This document shows positions 55,635-62,430 of a stretch of DNA of 64,000 nucleotides, piece by piece (the stretch's first letter is position 1; every line of letters begins with the position of its first letter). Source of the DNA: Alphaproteobacteria bacterium. Its GTDB lineage: Bacteria; Pseudomonadota; Alphaproteobacteria; UBA828. The notes under the pieces were generated by a model. The model had not been told where the DNA came from and did no database searches. It worked only from the letters and a program-made list of their open reading frames with translations. Position numbers and translations under genes: made by a program. Where the stretch lies: contig WTGU01000040.1 in the NCBI GenBank assembly GCA_011523425.1, forward strand, positions 1-64,000, given 5' to 3'.

Positions 55635-56099
55635 ATGCCGCAGCACGTCGAGCGTCGCGTCCTCCCCTACAGCTCGGCCCAGATGTTCGATCTCGTGGCC
55701 GAGGTGGAGCGCTATCCCGAGTTCCTCCCCTGGTGCCTCGGCACCCGCGTGACCAGGCGCGAGCCCGGCGAGCCCGGCATCGTCGAGGCCGACATGCTGA
55801 TCGGCTTCATGATGTTCCGCGAGCGCTTCGGCTCCCGCGTGCAGCTTCACCGGGACGACTACCGCATCGAGGTGAACTACACCCACGGCCCCTTCCGCTA
55901 CCTGGTCAACCGCTGGCGCTTCAGCGAGCGGACGGACGGCTGCGAGGTGGACTTCTTCGTCGACTTCGAGTTCCGCTCGCGCCTGCTCAAGCGCGTCATG
56001 GGCGGGCTCTTCGCCGATGCCGTGGACCGCATGGTGCGGGCCTTCGAGGGGCGCGCGCGCCAGCTTTACGGCACCCCCGCCATCGAGGCGACCGGCTAG
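55635..56099 (+). CDS. COQ10/RatA-like START-domain protein
   Basis: The protein has 154 residues of one SRPBCC/START fold. HVERRVLPYSSAQMFDLVAEVERYPEFLPWCLGTRV in substance is the classic Coq10/RatA start, with VNYTHGPFRYLVNRWRF and VDFFVDFEFRSRLLKRVMGGLF later. The family binds ubiquinone or polyprenyl lipids and supports respiration; in E. coli the relative RatA was described as a toxin acting on ribosome association, but the location after lipA in alphaproteobacteria favours the Coq10 role. It starts 11 bp after lipA, so it ends the eno-to-coq10 gene run. Confidence 0.9.
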   Translation: MPQHVERRVLPYSSAQMFDLVAEVERYPEFLPWCLGTRVTRREPGEPGIVEADMLIGFMMFRERFGSRVQLHRDDYRIEVNYTHGPFRYLVNRWRFSERTDGCEVDFFVDFEFRSRLLKRVMGGLFADAVDRMVRAFEGRARQLYGTPAIEATG

Positions 56100-56148
56100 C
56101 CCGCACGCCTCCGGCACGACGCGGGGCGCGGCGAAAGGGAGAACGTCC

Positions 56149-57669
56149 ATGCCGGTCAAGGGTCCCACCGCCGAGCAGATCGTCGAGGTCGGCGCCCAGC
56201 TCGGCATGCGTCTCGACGCGGACGAGGCCGCTCAGTACCTCGCGGCCATGCAGCCGATGCTCGCCGGCTATGACGCGGTCGATTCGATGGCGGACGAGCT
56301 GCCGCAGGTCGCCTGGCCGCGCGTTCCGGGCCACCGGCCCACGGGCGACGAGAACCCCCACAACGGCTGGTACTGGAAGACGGCGATCAAGGGCGCTGCC
56401 GAGGGCAGGCTTGCCGGCAAGAAGGTCGGGATCAAGGACAACATCTGCGTCGCCGGCGTGCCGATGATGAACGGCGCCTCCGTCCTCGAAGGCTACGTGC
56501 CCGAGGTGGACGCCACCGCCGTCCGCCGCATCCTCGACGCGGGCGGCGAGATCGCCGGCAAGACCGCGTGCGAGTATCTCTGCTTCTCCGGCGGGAGCCA
56601 TACCAACGCGACCGGTCTGCCGGTGCAGAATCCGTGGAAGCCCGGCCACACCACCGGCGGCTCCTCCTCGGGCTCGGGCGCGGTGGTCGCCGCCGGCGAC
56701 GTGGAGATGGCGCTGGGCGGCGACCAGGGCGGCTCGATCCGCATTCCGGCGTCGATGTGCGGCGTCGTCGGGCTCAAGCCCACCCACGGGCTCGTTCCCT
56801 ACACGGGCGTGATGCCCATCGAGCTGACCCTCGACCATATCGGCCCGATGACCGACACCGTCGCCAACAACGCGCTGCTGCTGGAGGTGATCGCCGGCGC
56901 CGACGGGCTCGATCCGCGCCAGGCGGGCGTGCCGGAGAGCCCGTCCTACACGGACGCGCTGGAGCAGGGGGCCGAGGGACTGACCATCGGCGTGGTGACG
57001 GAGGGCTTCGGCCACCCCAACGCCGAGCCCGGCGTGGACGAGACGGTGCGCGCCGCCATCGCCCGCTACGAGGCGCTCGGCGCGGCCGTGCGCGAGATCA
57101 GCATCCCCGAGCATCTGGTGGGCGGCGCCGTCTGGACCCCGATCGGGCTCGAGGGCACGGTCGATTGCATGATGAACGGCAACGGCTTCGGCACCAACTG
57201 GAAGGGCCTCTACCTCACCAGCCTGATCGACCGCTACGCCCGCTGGCGCGAGCGGGCCGACGAGTTCCCCCACACGCTGAAGTACGCGATCCTGCTAGGC
57301 CAGTACATGCTGAACCAGTATGGCGGCCGCTACTACGGCAAGGCGCAGAACGTCGCCCGGCGCATCCGCGCGGCCTACGACAGCGCACTCGAAGACTGTG
57401 ACGCGATTGCCATGCCGACGGTGCCGATGGTGGCGACGCCGATCCCGCCGCCGGACGCGCCGATCGACCTCTACATCCAGCGCGCCCACGAGATGCTGAC
57501 GAACACCGCCGTCTTCAACGTCACCGGCCACCCGTCGCTCACCATTCCCTGCGGGCTGAGCGACGGCCTGCCGGTCGGCCTCATGCTGACGGGCCGCCAC
57601 TTCGACGAAGCGACGATCTACCGGGCCGCCCACGCCTACGAGCAGTCGGTCGACTGGCGGACGCTCTGA
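56149..57669 (+). CDS. Amidase of the amidase-signature family
   Basis: It hydrolyses a carboxamide through a Ser-cisSer-Lys triad. The protein has 506 residues. An N-terminal helical extension (about 1-85) precedes the catalytic core, as in Rhodococcus-type amidases found with nitrile hydratases. Lys96 is in VGIKDNI, the cis-Ser in TTGGSSSGSG (near 172), and the nucleophile Ser196 in DQGGSIRIP. No nitrile hydratase gene is adjacent and no gatB/gatC, so it is not the tRNA amidotransferase. The start ATG has GGGAGAAC upstream. The substrate is unknown. Confidence 0.93.
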   Translation: MPVKGPTAEQIVEVGAQLGMRLDADEAAQYLAAMQPMLAGYDAVDSMADELPQVAWPRVPGHRPTGDENPHNGWYWKTAIKGAAEGRLAGKKVGIKDNICVAGVPMMNGASVLEGYVPEVDATAVRRILDAGGEIAGKTACEYLCFSGGSHTNATGLPVQNPWKPGHTTGGSSSGSGAVVAAGDVEMALGGDQGGSIRIPASMCGVVGLKPTHGLVPYTGVMPIELTLDHIGPMTDTVANNALLLEVIAGADGLDPRQAGVPESPSYTDALEQGAEGLTIGVVTEGFGHPNAEPGVDETVRAAIARYEALGAAVREISIPEHLVGGAVWTPIGLEGTVDCMMNGNGFGTNWKGLYLTSLIDRYARWRERADEFPHTLKYAILLGQYMLNQYGGRYYGKAQNVARRIRAAYDSALEDCDAIAMPTVPMVATPIPPPDAPIDLYIQRAHEMLTNTAVFNVTGHPSLTIPCGLSDGLPVGLMLTGRHFDEATIYRAAHAYEQSVDWRTL

Positions 57670-57701
57670 CCGGCGGCATCGACCGAGGGAGAACCCGCGC
57701 C

Positions 57702-58334
57702 ATGATGCTCTACGAGTTTTCGCTCGCGCCCGGCCCGCGTCGGGTGCGCATGTTCATCGCCGAGAAGGGGCTCGAGATCCCCAGCGTGCAGATCAACACC
57801 CGCGAGCGGCAGCAGTTCACCGACGAGTACCGCGCCGTGAACCCCAACTGCATGGTGCCGACTCTGGTGCTCGACGACGGCACGCCCCTCGGCGAGACGG
57901 TCGCCATCTGCCGCTATCTGGAGGAGACCCATCCCGAGCCCAGCCTGATGGGCCGCGACGCCAGGGAGAAGGCGATCATCGAGATGTGGAACCGCCAGGC
58001 CGAGCTCGAGGGCTATCTCGCGGCCGTCGATGCGCTGCGGAACAGCGCGCCGATGTTCGAGGACCGCGGGATTGCCGGTGTGACGGGCGGCGTTCCCCAG
58101 ATCCCGGCGCTCGCCGAGCGTGGCAGGCAGTCCATGGGGCGCTTCTTCGCCAAGCTCGACGGCCGGCTCGCCGAAAGCCGCCACCTCGCCGGCGATGCGT
58201 TCTCCATCGCCGACATCACCGCATTCGTGACGATCGACTTCGCCAAGCGGGCGGAGATCGAGATCCCGGCGGACTGCCCCGACGTCGCCCGCTGGTTCGC
58301 CGCGGTCGGCGAGCGGCCGAGTGCGTCGGCATAG
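57702..58334 (+). CDS. Glutathione S-transferase family protein
   Basis: The protein has 210 residues. An N-terminal thioredoxin-fold domain (about 1-80: LYEFSLAPGPRRVRMFIAEKGLEIP, then NPNCMVPTLVLDDGTPLGETVAICRYLEE) has the cis-Pro of VPTLVL and the GSH-binding ET/ESxAI-like block. The C-terminal helical domain (90-205) has the N-cap SIADITAFVTIDF. It resembles the bacterial theta/beta-like group. It begins 32 bp after the amidase and could be co-transcribed. Substrate unknown. Confidence 0.92.
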   Translation: MMLYEFSLAPGPRRVRMFIAEKGLEIPSVQINTRERQQFTDEYRAVNPNCMVPTLVLDDGTPLGETVAICRYLEETHPEPSLMGRDAREKAIIEMWNRQAELEGYLAAVDALRNSAPMFEDRGIAGVTGGVPQIPALAERGRQSMGRFFAKLDGRLAESRHLAGDAFSIADITAFVTIDFAKRAEIEIPADCPDVARWFAAVGERPSASA

Positions 58335-58373
58335 ACTTGCCGCCATCGTAGGGGCGCGCTAAGGGGTTGGGCG

Positions 58374-58661
58374 ATGGAGGTGCGCATCTACAGGCCGGCG
58401 AAGACGGCGACCCAGTCGGGCCGGGCAAAGACCGCCCGCTGGGTGCTGGAGCACAGCCCGCGCGGGCAACGCGCGGTGGACGACCTCATGGGCTGGACCG
58501 GCTCCGACGACACCACGCAGCAGCTCAGCCTGAGCTTCGCGACGAAGCAGCAGGCGGTCGCCTACGCGAGGCGCCGCGGCCTCGCCTACGTGGTGGAGGA
58601 GCCCCAGACGCGCACGGTCCGGCCCAAGTCCTACGCCGACAACTTCATCCGCAAGACCTGA
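58374..58661 (+). CDS. Complex I accessory subunit, NDUFS4/ETC complex I family
   Basis: This small protein of 95 residues matches the bacterial form of the mitochondrial 18-kDa subunit NDUFS4. VRIYRPAKTATQSGRAKTARWVLEH (2-26 in substance) and GWTGSDDTTQQLSLSFATKQQAVAYARRRGLAY are family hallmarks, and RPKSYADNFI is the conserved end. It attaches to the peripheral arm of NADH:ubiquinone oxidoreductase. It is found almost only in alphaproteobacteria among bacteria, so it is good taxonomic evidence. It stands apart from the nuo genes, as usual. Confidence 0.93.
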   Translation: MEVRIYRPAKTATQSGRAKTARWVLEHSPRGQRAVDDLMGWTGSDDTTQQLSLSFATKQQAVAYARRRGLAYVVEEPQTRTVRPKSYADNFIRKT

Positions 58662-58677
58662 GGCGGCGAGCGACCCC

Positions 58678-59022
58678 TTAGCCGGCCAGGAGAGCGGCCA
58701 GCTTTTCCCGAACCTCGGTCACTACCTGCGGGGGCGCATGAGCGGCAAACCGGGCGCGGCGTGCCTGCCAGTCCAGGCTCCTGATCTGGTCTGAGAGAAC
58801 GACGCCGGTAACGGCGCCGGAATCGGGGAGCGCAACCTCGAACGGATATCCCTTCACCCGGGAGGTGATTGGACAGAACACAGCCAGCCCTGTCTTCTCG
58901 TTGTAGCTTTGCGGGCTCAGGACCAGGGCCGGACGATGGCCAGCCTGTTCATGGCCGGCCTGAGGCGAAAAAGCGAGCCAGACGATATCTCCCGTGTCCG
59001 GGACATATCCTGTCTCTACCAT
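58678..59022 (-). CDS. mazF: MazF-type endoribonuclease toxin
   Basis: MazF cleaves mRNA (and some rRNA/tRNA) at short sequences when free of antitoxin. The protein has 114 residues. GDIVWLAFSPQAGHEQAGHRPALVLSPQ is the family start with the catalytic-site Arg in GHRPALVLS, and CPITSRVKGYPFEV contains the Thr/Ser of the active site. VVLSDQIRSLDWQAR follows. It overlaps the mazE end by seven bases (59016-59022). The closeness to E. coli ChpB/PemK-type proteins is visible, so the label MazF/PemK family is safest. Confidence 0.93.
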   Translation of the reverse strand: MVETGYVPDTGDIVWLAFSPQAGHEQAGHRPALVLSPQSYNEKTGLAVFCPITSRVKGYPFEVALPDSGAVTGVVLSDQIRSLDWQARRARFAAHAPPQVVTEVREKLAALLAG

Positions 59023-59255
59023 TCCTCATTGCCCTGGGAATCGCCGGTGTCCTGCTCGGGATGAAGGTTGTCTTTCGTTACGCGGCTCAGCAGCTCGTCG
59101 AGGTCGTAGGCTCTCTTTCGCATCATGACCCCGTCGCCCTGCGAGGCCATCTCGATGGCGGACCCCTCCGACACTCCCCACTGTTCGGCGATGGCCTTCG
59201 GAATGCGCACCGCCAAGCTGCTGCCCCACTTCCGAACATGCAGATTTGCACCCAT
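59016..59255 (-). CDS. mazE: MazE-type antitoxin
   Basis: The protein has 79 residues. The N-terminal AbrB/SpoVT swapped-hairpin DNA-binding domain (about 1-45) reads LHVRKWGSSLAVRIPKAIAEQWGVSEGSAIEM. The acidic C-terminal tail (about 50-79, EQDTGDSQGNEEW at its end) would wrap around MazF. The start is the ATG at 59253-59255. The gene precedes mazF in the same operon and both are divergent from no other gene; the SMP-30-like gene lies further up on the same strand. The AT-rich palindrome at 59273-59289 is its likely operator. Confidence 0.92.
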   Translation of the reverse strand: MGANLHVRKWGSSLAVRIPKAIAEQWGVSEGSAIEMASQGDGVMMRKRAYDLDELLSRVTKDNLHPEQDTGDSQGNEEW

Positions 59256-59272
59256 GAGATCGCCCCCGGCTG

Positions 59273-59289
59273 TATCTATAATATAGATA
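59273..59289 (-). promoter_or_regulatory. mazEF operator-promoter palindrome
   Basis: TATCTATA and TATAGATA flank one A, an exact inverted repeat lying 18 bp upstream of the mazE start. It is the most A/T-rich spot in this part of the window and contains -10-like hexamers (TATATT, TATTAT on the minus strand), about 16-18 bp after TTGCGT. A palindrome over the -10 box fits autorepression by the MazE-MazF complex, known for this toxin-antitoxin family. Confidence 0.7.
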
Positions 59290-59341
59290 TACCCGGAGGC
59301 GACGCAAAGGGGCAAGGGGGCGGTAGGCGGTGAGTCGCCCC

Positions 59342-60259
59342 TCAGCCGGCGAAGCGGGGCTCCGGGATGCCGCGGATGCCGAGCCCGGTCACCGCGAACA
59401 GCCCGCCGGCGAGGAACTGCGGCTTGGCCTCGACTGCGAACATGTCGTGCACCGCCGGGTGCTGCACGCGCGCCATGGAGGTGACGTAGAGCACGTCGAG
59501 ATCGTCGCCGCCGAACATCACGCTGGTGACGTTCTTCACCGGCATGCCGATGCGGCGCTCCACCGAGCCGTCCGGCGCGTAGCGCACCAGCTCGCCGCCG
59601 ATCACCTGGGCGTTCCAGAGGCAGCCCTCCTCGTCCACGGTGGAGCCGTCGGCGACGCCGGCGTCGTCCTTCGTCGAGGCGAACACCCGCTTGTTGGAGA
59701 GCGTGCCGGTCTCGATGTCGTAGTCGTAAGCCCAGAACTCGTCCTGGAAGCTGTCGGCCAGGTAGAAGGTGCTGTCGTCCGGGCTCCAGCACGGGCCGTT
59801 GGTGCAGATGATGCCGTCGTCCACCCTGGTGACGCTGAGATCGGGGTCGAGCCGCCACAGGCCGCAGATGGTGAGCTCCTCCTTGTCGTCCATGCCGCCG
59901 GCGAAGAAGCGCCCGCGCCGGTCGCACTTGCCGTCGTTGAGTCGGGTGCGCGGCTGCTCGGCGTCGACCTTGGTGATCAGCTCCATTTCCGCCTTGTCGT
60001 AGTCGAAGAAGTAGAACCCGTCGTCCAGCGCCATCACCGCGCCGCCGCCGGCGCGGAGCGCGAGCGCGCCGATGTCGTGCTCGCCGAGAGTCCAGTTCTC
60101 GACCTTGCCGCTCTTCGGGTCCATCCGCCAGAGCTCGGGCTTGTTCACCCGGCGCCCGGTGCCGTCCACCCAGTAGAGCCGGCCCTCGTCCACGTCCCAC
60201 ACCGGGCCTTCGCCCAGATGGTTGCCGCAGTCGAGGATGCACTCGATCCTGATGCTCAT
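59342..60259 (-). CDS. SMP-30/gluconolactonase/LRE family protein
   Basis: This six-bladed beta-propeller lactonase has 305 residues. NHLGEGPVWDVDEGRLYWVDG holds the first metal Glu, RLNDGKCDRRGRFFAGGM the second blade block, and DGIICTNGPCWSPDDSTFYLADS the Asn and Asp ligands. DGSTVDEEGCLWNAQVIGGELVRYAPDG is the late blade. Members hydrolyse aldonolactones such as gluconolactone or galactonolactone. The ATG at 60259 is preferred over the GTG at 60268 because GGAGGGG stands at a proper distance. It is divergent from the RraA-like gene and may work in the same sugar-acid route, an inference only. Confidence 0.9.
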   Translation of the reverse strand: MSIRIECILDCGNHLGEGPVWDVDEGRLYWVDGTGRRVNKPELWRMDPKSGKVENWTLGEHDIGALALRAGGGAVMALDDGFYFFDYDKAEMELITKVDAEQPRTRLNDGKCDRRGRFFAGGMDDKEELTICGLWRLDPDLSVTRVDDGIICTNGPCWSPDDSTFYLADSFQDEFWAYDYDIETGTLSNKRVFASTKDDAGVADGSTVDEEGCLWNAQVIGGELVRYAPDGSVERRIGMPVKNVTSVMFGGDDLDVLYVTSMARVQHPAVHDMFAVEAKPQFLAGGLFAVTGLGIRGIPEPRFAG

Positions 60260-60367
60260 GCGCGTCACCCCTCCGTTTGCCCGATGGTGGCGACCGGGGG
60301 CCCTGCGCGCAAGACCGCCGATTGCCAGCGCTCTGCCGCGCCGCTATGAGGGGGCGGGGAGGGCTCC

Positions 60368-61054
60368 ATGACCGCTCACGACATCGATCTGGCGGCGCTC
60401 GGCCGCTACGACACGCCGACTATCTGCAACGCGCTGCTCGCCGTGGCGCCAGAAGCCGCGCGGCATTCGACCAAGGCGATGCTCCACTGCGCGCGGCCTG
60501 GGCTTCCGCCCATGGTCGGCTACGCCCGCACCACGCTCTACCGGACGCAAGCGCCGGGCGGCCTCGATGCCGAGGGCGAAAGGGCGCAGGACCTCGACTG
60601 GTTCGACTACGTGGCCCGGGGGCCTGCGCCCCGCATCGTCATGGTGCAGGATGCCGACACGCCGCACGCCGCCAGCAACGCGCTCTTCGGCGAGGTGATG
60701 AGCTTCATGCACAGCGCGCTGGGCTGCATCGGCCTCGTCACCAACGGCGCCGTACGCGACGTGGCCGGCATGGCCGAGGGCTTCCAGGTGCTCTGCGGCG
60801 GCATCGCGCCCAACCGCGCCGACTATCACCGCGCCGCCTTCGACTGCGAGGTCAACGTCGCCGGGCTCTACGCCCGCACCGACACCCTTATCCATGCGGA
60901 CGTGAACGGCGCCGTCGCCGTGCCGCCCGCGCTGGTGCCGCAGATCCTCGAGGCGGCGGCCGCGATCACGGCCAAGGAGCAGGCGATCATCGACTTCTGC
61001 CGCGATCCCGCCGTCACGGTCGAGAGCTTCAAGCGCTTCTGGCGCGAGGGCTGA
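60368..61054 (+). CDS. RraA-like / HMG aldolase family protein
   Basis: The protein has 228 residues. YDTPTICNAL opens it, and GEVMSFMHSALGCIGLVTNGAVRDVAGM contains the family core with the Arg-Asp pair (AVRD) that binds metal and oxaloacetate-like substrates in 4-hydroxy-4-methyl-2-oxoglutarate aldolases. RraA itself inhibits RNase E and is shorter, about 160 residues. The longer form and the sugar-acid-type neighbour make an aldolase or decarboxylase more likely. Annotations as dimethylmenaquinone methyltransferase for this family are misnomers. A GATase gene follows after 6 bp. Confidence 0.85.
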   Translation: MTAHDIDLAALGRYDTPTICNALLAVAPEAARHSTKAMLHCARPGLPPMVGYARTTLYRTQAPGGLDAEGERAQDLDWFDYVARGPAPRIVMVQDADTPHAASNALFGEVMSFMHSALGCIGLVTNGAVRDVAGMAEGFQVLCGGIAPNRADYHRAAFDCEVNVAGLYARTDTLIHADVNGAVAVPPALVPQILEAAAAITAKEQAIIDFCRDPAVTVESFKRFWREG

Positions 61055-61060
61055 GCGCCG

Positions 61061-61801
61061 GTGCGCGTCCTCCTGCTGCAGAACCACGAGAACTCCGGGC
61101 CGGGCTATCTGGAGGAGCCGGCGGCGCGGCGCGGCGTGCGGTTCGATCTCTGCATGCCGCACCTCGACGCCGACCACCGCCTGCCGGACGACGAGACGGG
61201 CCATGACGGCTTCCTCCTGATGGGCGGCGCGATGCATGCGGGCCACGTGGAGGAGCATCCCTGGCTCGAGCAGGCGGCCGAGCTGGTGCGCCGCTTCACC
61301 GCCGCCGAGAAGCCGGTACTCGGCGTCTGCCTCGGCTCGCAGATCATCGCGCGCGCCTTCGGCGGGCACTGCTACGACCTGCCCGTGCCGGAGGTGGGCT
61401 TCGTGCCGATCCGGCTGACGGAGGCGGCGCGGGACGATCCGCTGCTCGGCCAGTCCTTCGCCACTCCCCTCCACCTCGCCGAGTTCCACAGTCAGACCTT
61501 CGACCTGCCGGCGGATGCCACTCACCTCATGGCGGGCGATGCGGTGCCGAACCAGGCGTTCCGGCTGGGTGCGGCGACCTATTCCTTCCAGCCCCACTTC
61601 GAGGTGACGCCGCAGATGATGAGGGACTGGGTCGCAATCTCCGACGAGATCGTGCCGACCCACTATCCGACGCTGCCGGACGAGCTGCCGCACCTGCTGC
61701 AGCTCCACCATTGGGGCTCGCACGACTTTTGCTACCGCGTCGGCGACGCCTGGTTCGCCCTCGTCGCGGAGCGGTCGGGGCGCGTCAATTCGGGCGGGTG
61801 A
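61061..61801 (+). CDS. Type 1 glutamine amidotransferase, GuaA-like stand-alone
   Basis: The protein has 246 residues from a GTG six bases after the previous stop. The nucleophile elbow GVCLGSQIIARAFGG has Cys90, and the His-Glu pair is in FQPHFEVT (H179, E181). LLMGGAMHAGHVEEHPWL is the oxyanion and substrate region. Such stand-alone class I GATases act on gamma-glutamyl or amide groups of small molecules (for example YfeJ or PuuD-like proteins). There is no fused synthetase. Together with the RraA-like gene it forms a two-gene unit. The substrate is unknown. Confidence 0.88.
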   Translation: MRVLLLQNHENSGPGYLEEPAARRGVRFDLCMPHLDADHRLPDDETGHDGFLLMGGAMHAGHVEEHPWLEQAAELVRRFTAAEKPVLGVCLGSQIIARAFGGHCYDLPVPEVGFVPIRLTEAARDDPLLGQSFATPLHLAEFHSQTFDLPADATHLMAGDAVPNQAFRLGAATYSFQPHFEVTPQMMRDWVAISDEIVPTHYPTLPDELPHLLQLHHWGSHDFCYRVGDAWFALVAERSGRVNSGG

Positions 61802-61804
61802 CGG

Positions 61805-61822
61805 TGGTGACCCCTACGGGAA
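61805..61822. repeat. 18-bp att-like repeat, distal copy
   Basis: TGGTGACCCCTACGGGAA is identical to 62272-62289, which is the 3' end of the tRNA-Glu gene including its CCA. It lies four bases after the amidotransferase stop. This is what remains at the far end when an element inserts into the 3' end of a tRNA gene and rebuilds it. Confidence 0.75.
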
Positions 61823-61845
61823 CAGCCGAGCGGAGTGGTGACCCG

Positions 61846-62115
61846 CTAGTCCCAAGGTTGCCGGACCGGTCTCCAATGACCAGGTAGTATCAAGTCTTTG
61901 TCGAAGCGGCCTCGAATGATCCTCTGCGGCGGCGCGCCATTAGAGTAGTCCATTGAATACACCCATCCGCAGTAGCCGCACCGCCTCGCGTGCGAAAGCC
62001 AATCACCTTCCAGACCAGCTCTAGCAAGCTGTTCCCGCTTCAACTCATGTTGCGTTGGATTCCCCGCCCTACAATCTTCGGAAGGGCATGGCTTATAGCG
62101 CTTCCTTCGCGGCAT
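61846..62115 (-). CDS. Small zinc-ribbon-like protein of unknown function
   Basis: The protein has 89 residues. Two Cys pairs, C10/C15 (CPSEDC) and C46/C49 (CGYC), could bind one zinc ion, and the N-terminus is basic (MPRRKRYKP). NPTQHELKREQLARAGLEGDWLSHARRCGYCGWVYSMD shows a helix between the pairs in substance. A ribosome site GGGAGAACGAG precedes the ATG at 62113-62115. It is the only gene of the mini-island at tRNA-Glu, with codon use less GC-biased than the neighbours, so it was likely acquired. I do not recognise the family. DNA or RNA binding is a guess. Confidence 0.65.
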   Translation of the reverse strand: MPRRKRYKPCPSEDCRAGNPTQHELKREQLARAGLEGDWLSHARRCGYCGWVYSMDYSNGAPPQRIIRGRFDKDLILPGHWRPVRQPWD

Positions 62116-62271
62116 CTCGTTCTCCCGAAGTCCGCCTGTTGCCCCATATGGGAATTCGAAGCGCAGTTGAGAAGGGGTCTTGAGCGGCCGAGAATCGGCG
62201 GGTCAGGTGTGGGGACAATACCAAATGACCTAAAATTTGTTGTAGTAAAACAATACGTTACTATGTGAACT

Positions 62272-62346
62272 TGGTGACCCCTACGGGAATCGAACCCGTG
62301 TCTCCACCTTGAAAGAGTGGTGTCCTAACCTCTAGACGAAGGGGTC
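62272..62346 (-). tRNA. tRNA-Glu (anticodon UUC)
   Basis: The gene reads 5' GACCCCT from 62346, with acceptor partner AGGGGTC, discriminator A and an encoded CCA (62272-62274). The anticodon arm is CCACT, loop CTTTCAA, GGTGG, which gives anticodon TTC. The T arm ACGGG-TTCGAAT-CCCGT is canonical. It is 75 nt with CCA. Its 3' 18 bases are repeated at 61805-61822. This tRNA is a substrate of MnmA, encoded at 5378. Confidence 0.95.
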
Positions 62347-62430
62347 CATGCCTTGGGCCGCGCCATGTATAAGGCGCGGCGCCCCGGAATCAAGGGCCAT
62401 CGCGGGCGATCCGGGCGGTCGGCGACCCGA

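Larger units (their letters stand above)
61805..62289. mobile_element. Mini-island at the 3' end of tRNA-Glu
   Basis: The stretch between the 18-bp repeats is about 0.47 kb and clearly poorer in G+C than its surroundings, most of all near 62216-62271 (TAAAATTTGTTGTAGTAAAA). It carries one ORF (61846-62115) and no integrase. Repeats, tRNA 3' location and base composition together support a small integrated element or the remnant of a larger one. The 156 bp between the ORF start and the tRNA hold no further gene I can support. Confidence 0.65.

Noticed and set aside
55635-56099. RatA toxin of a toxin-antitoxin pair
   Set aside because: The gene lacks a partner (RatB-like) and follows lipA as Coq10-like genes do in alphaproteobacteria; a respiratory lipid-binding role is more likely.
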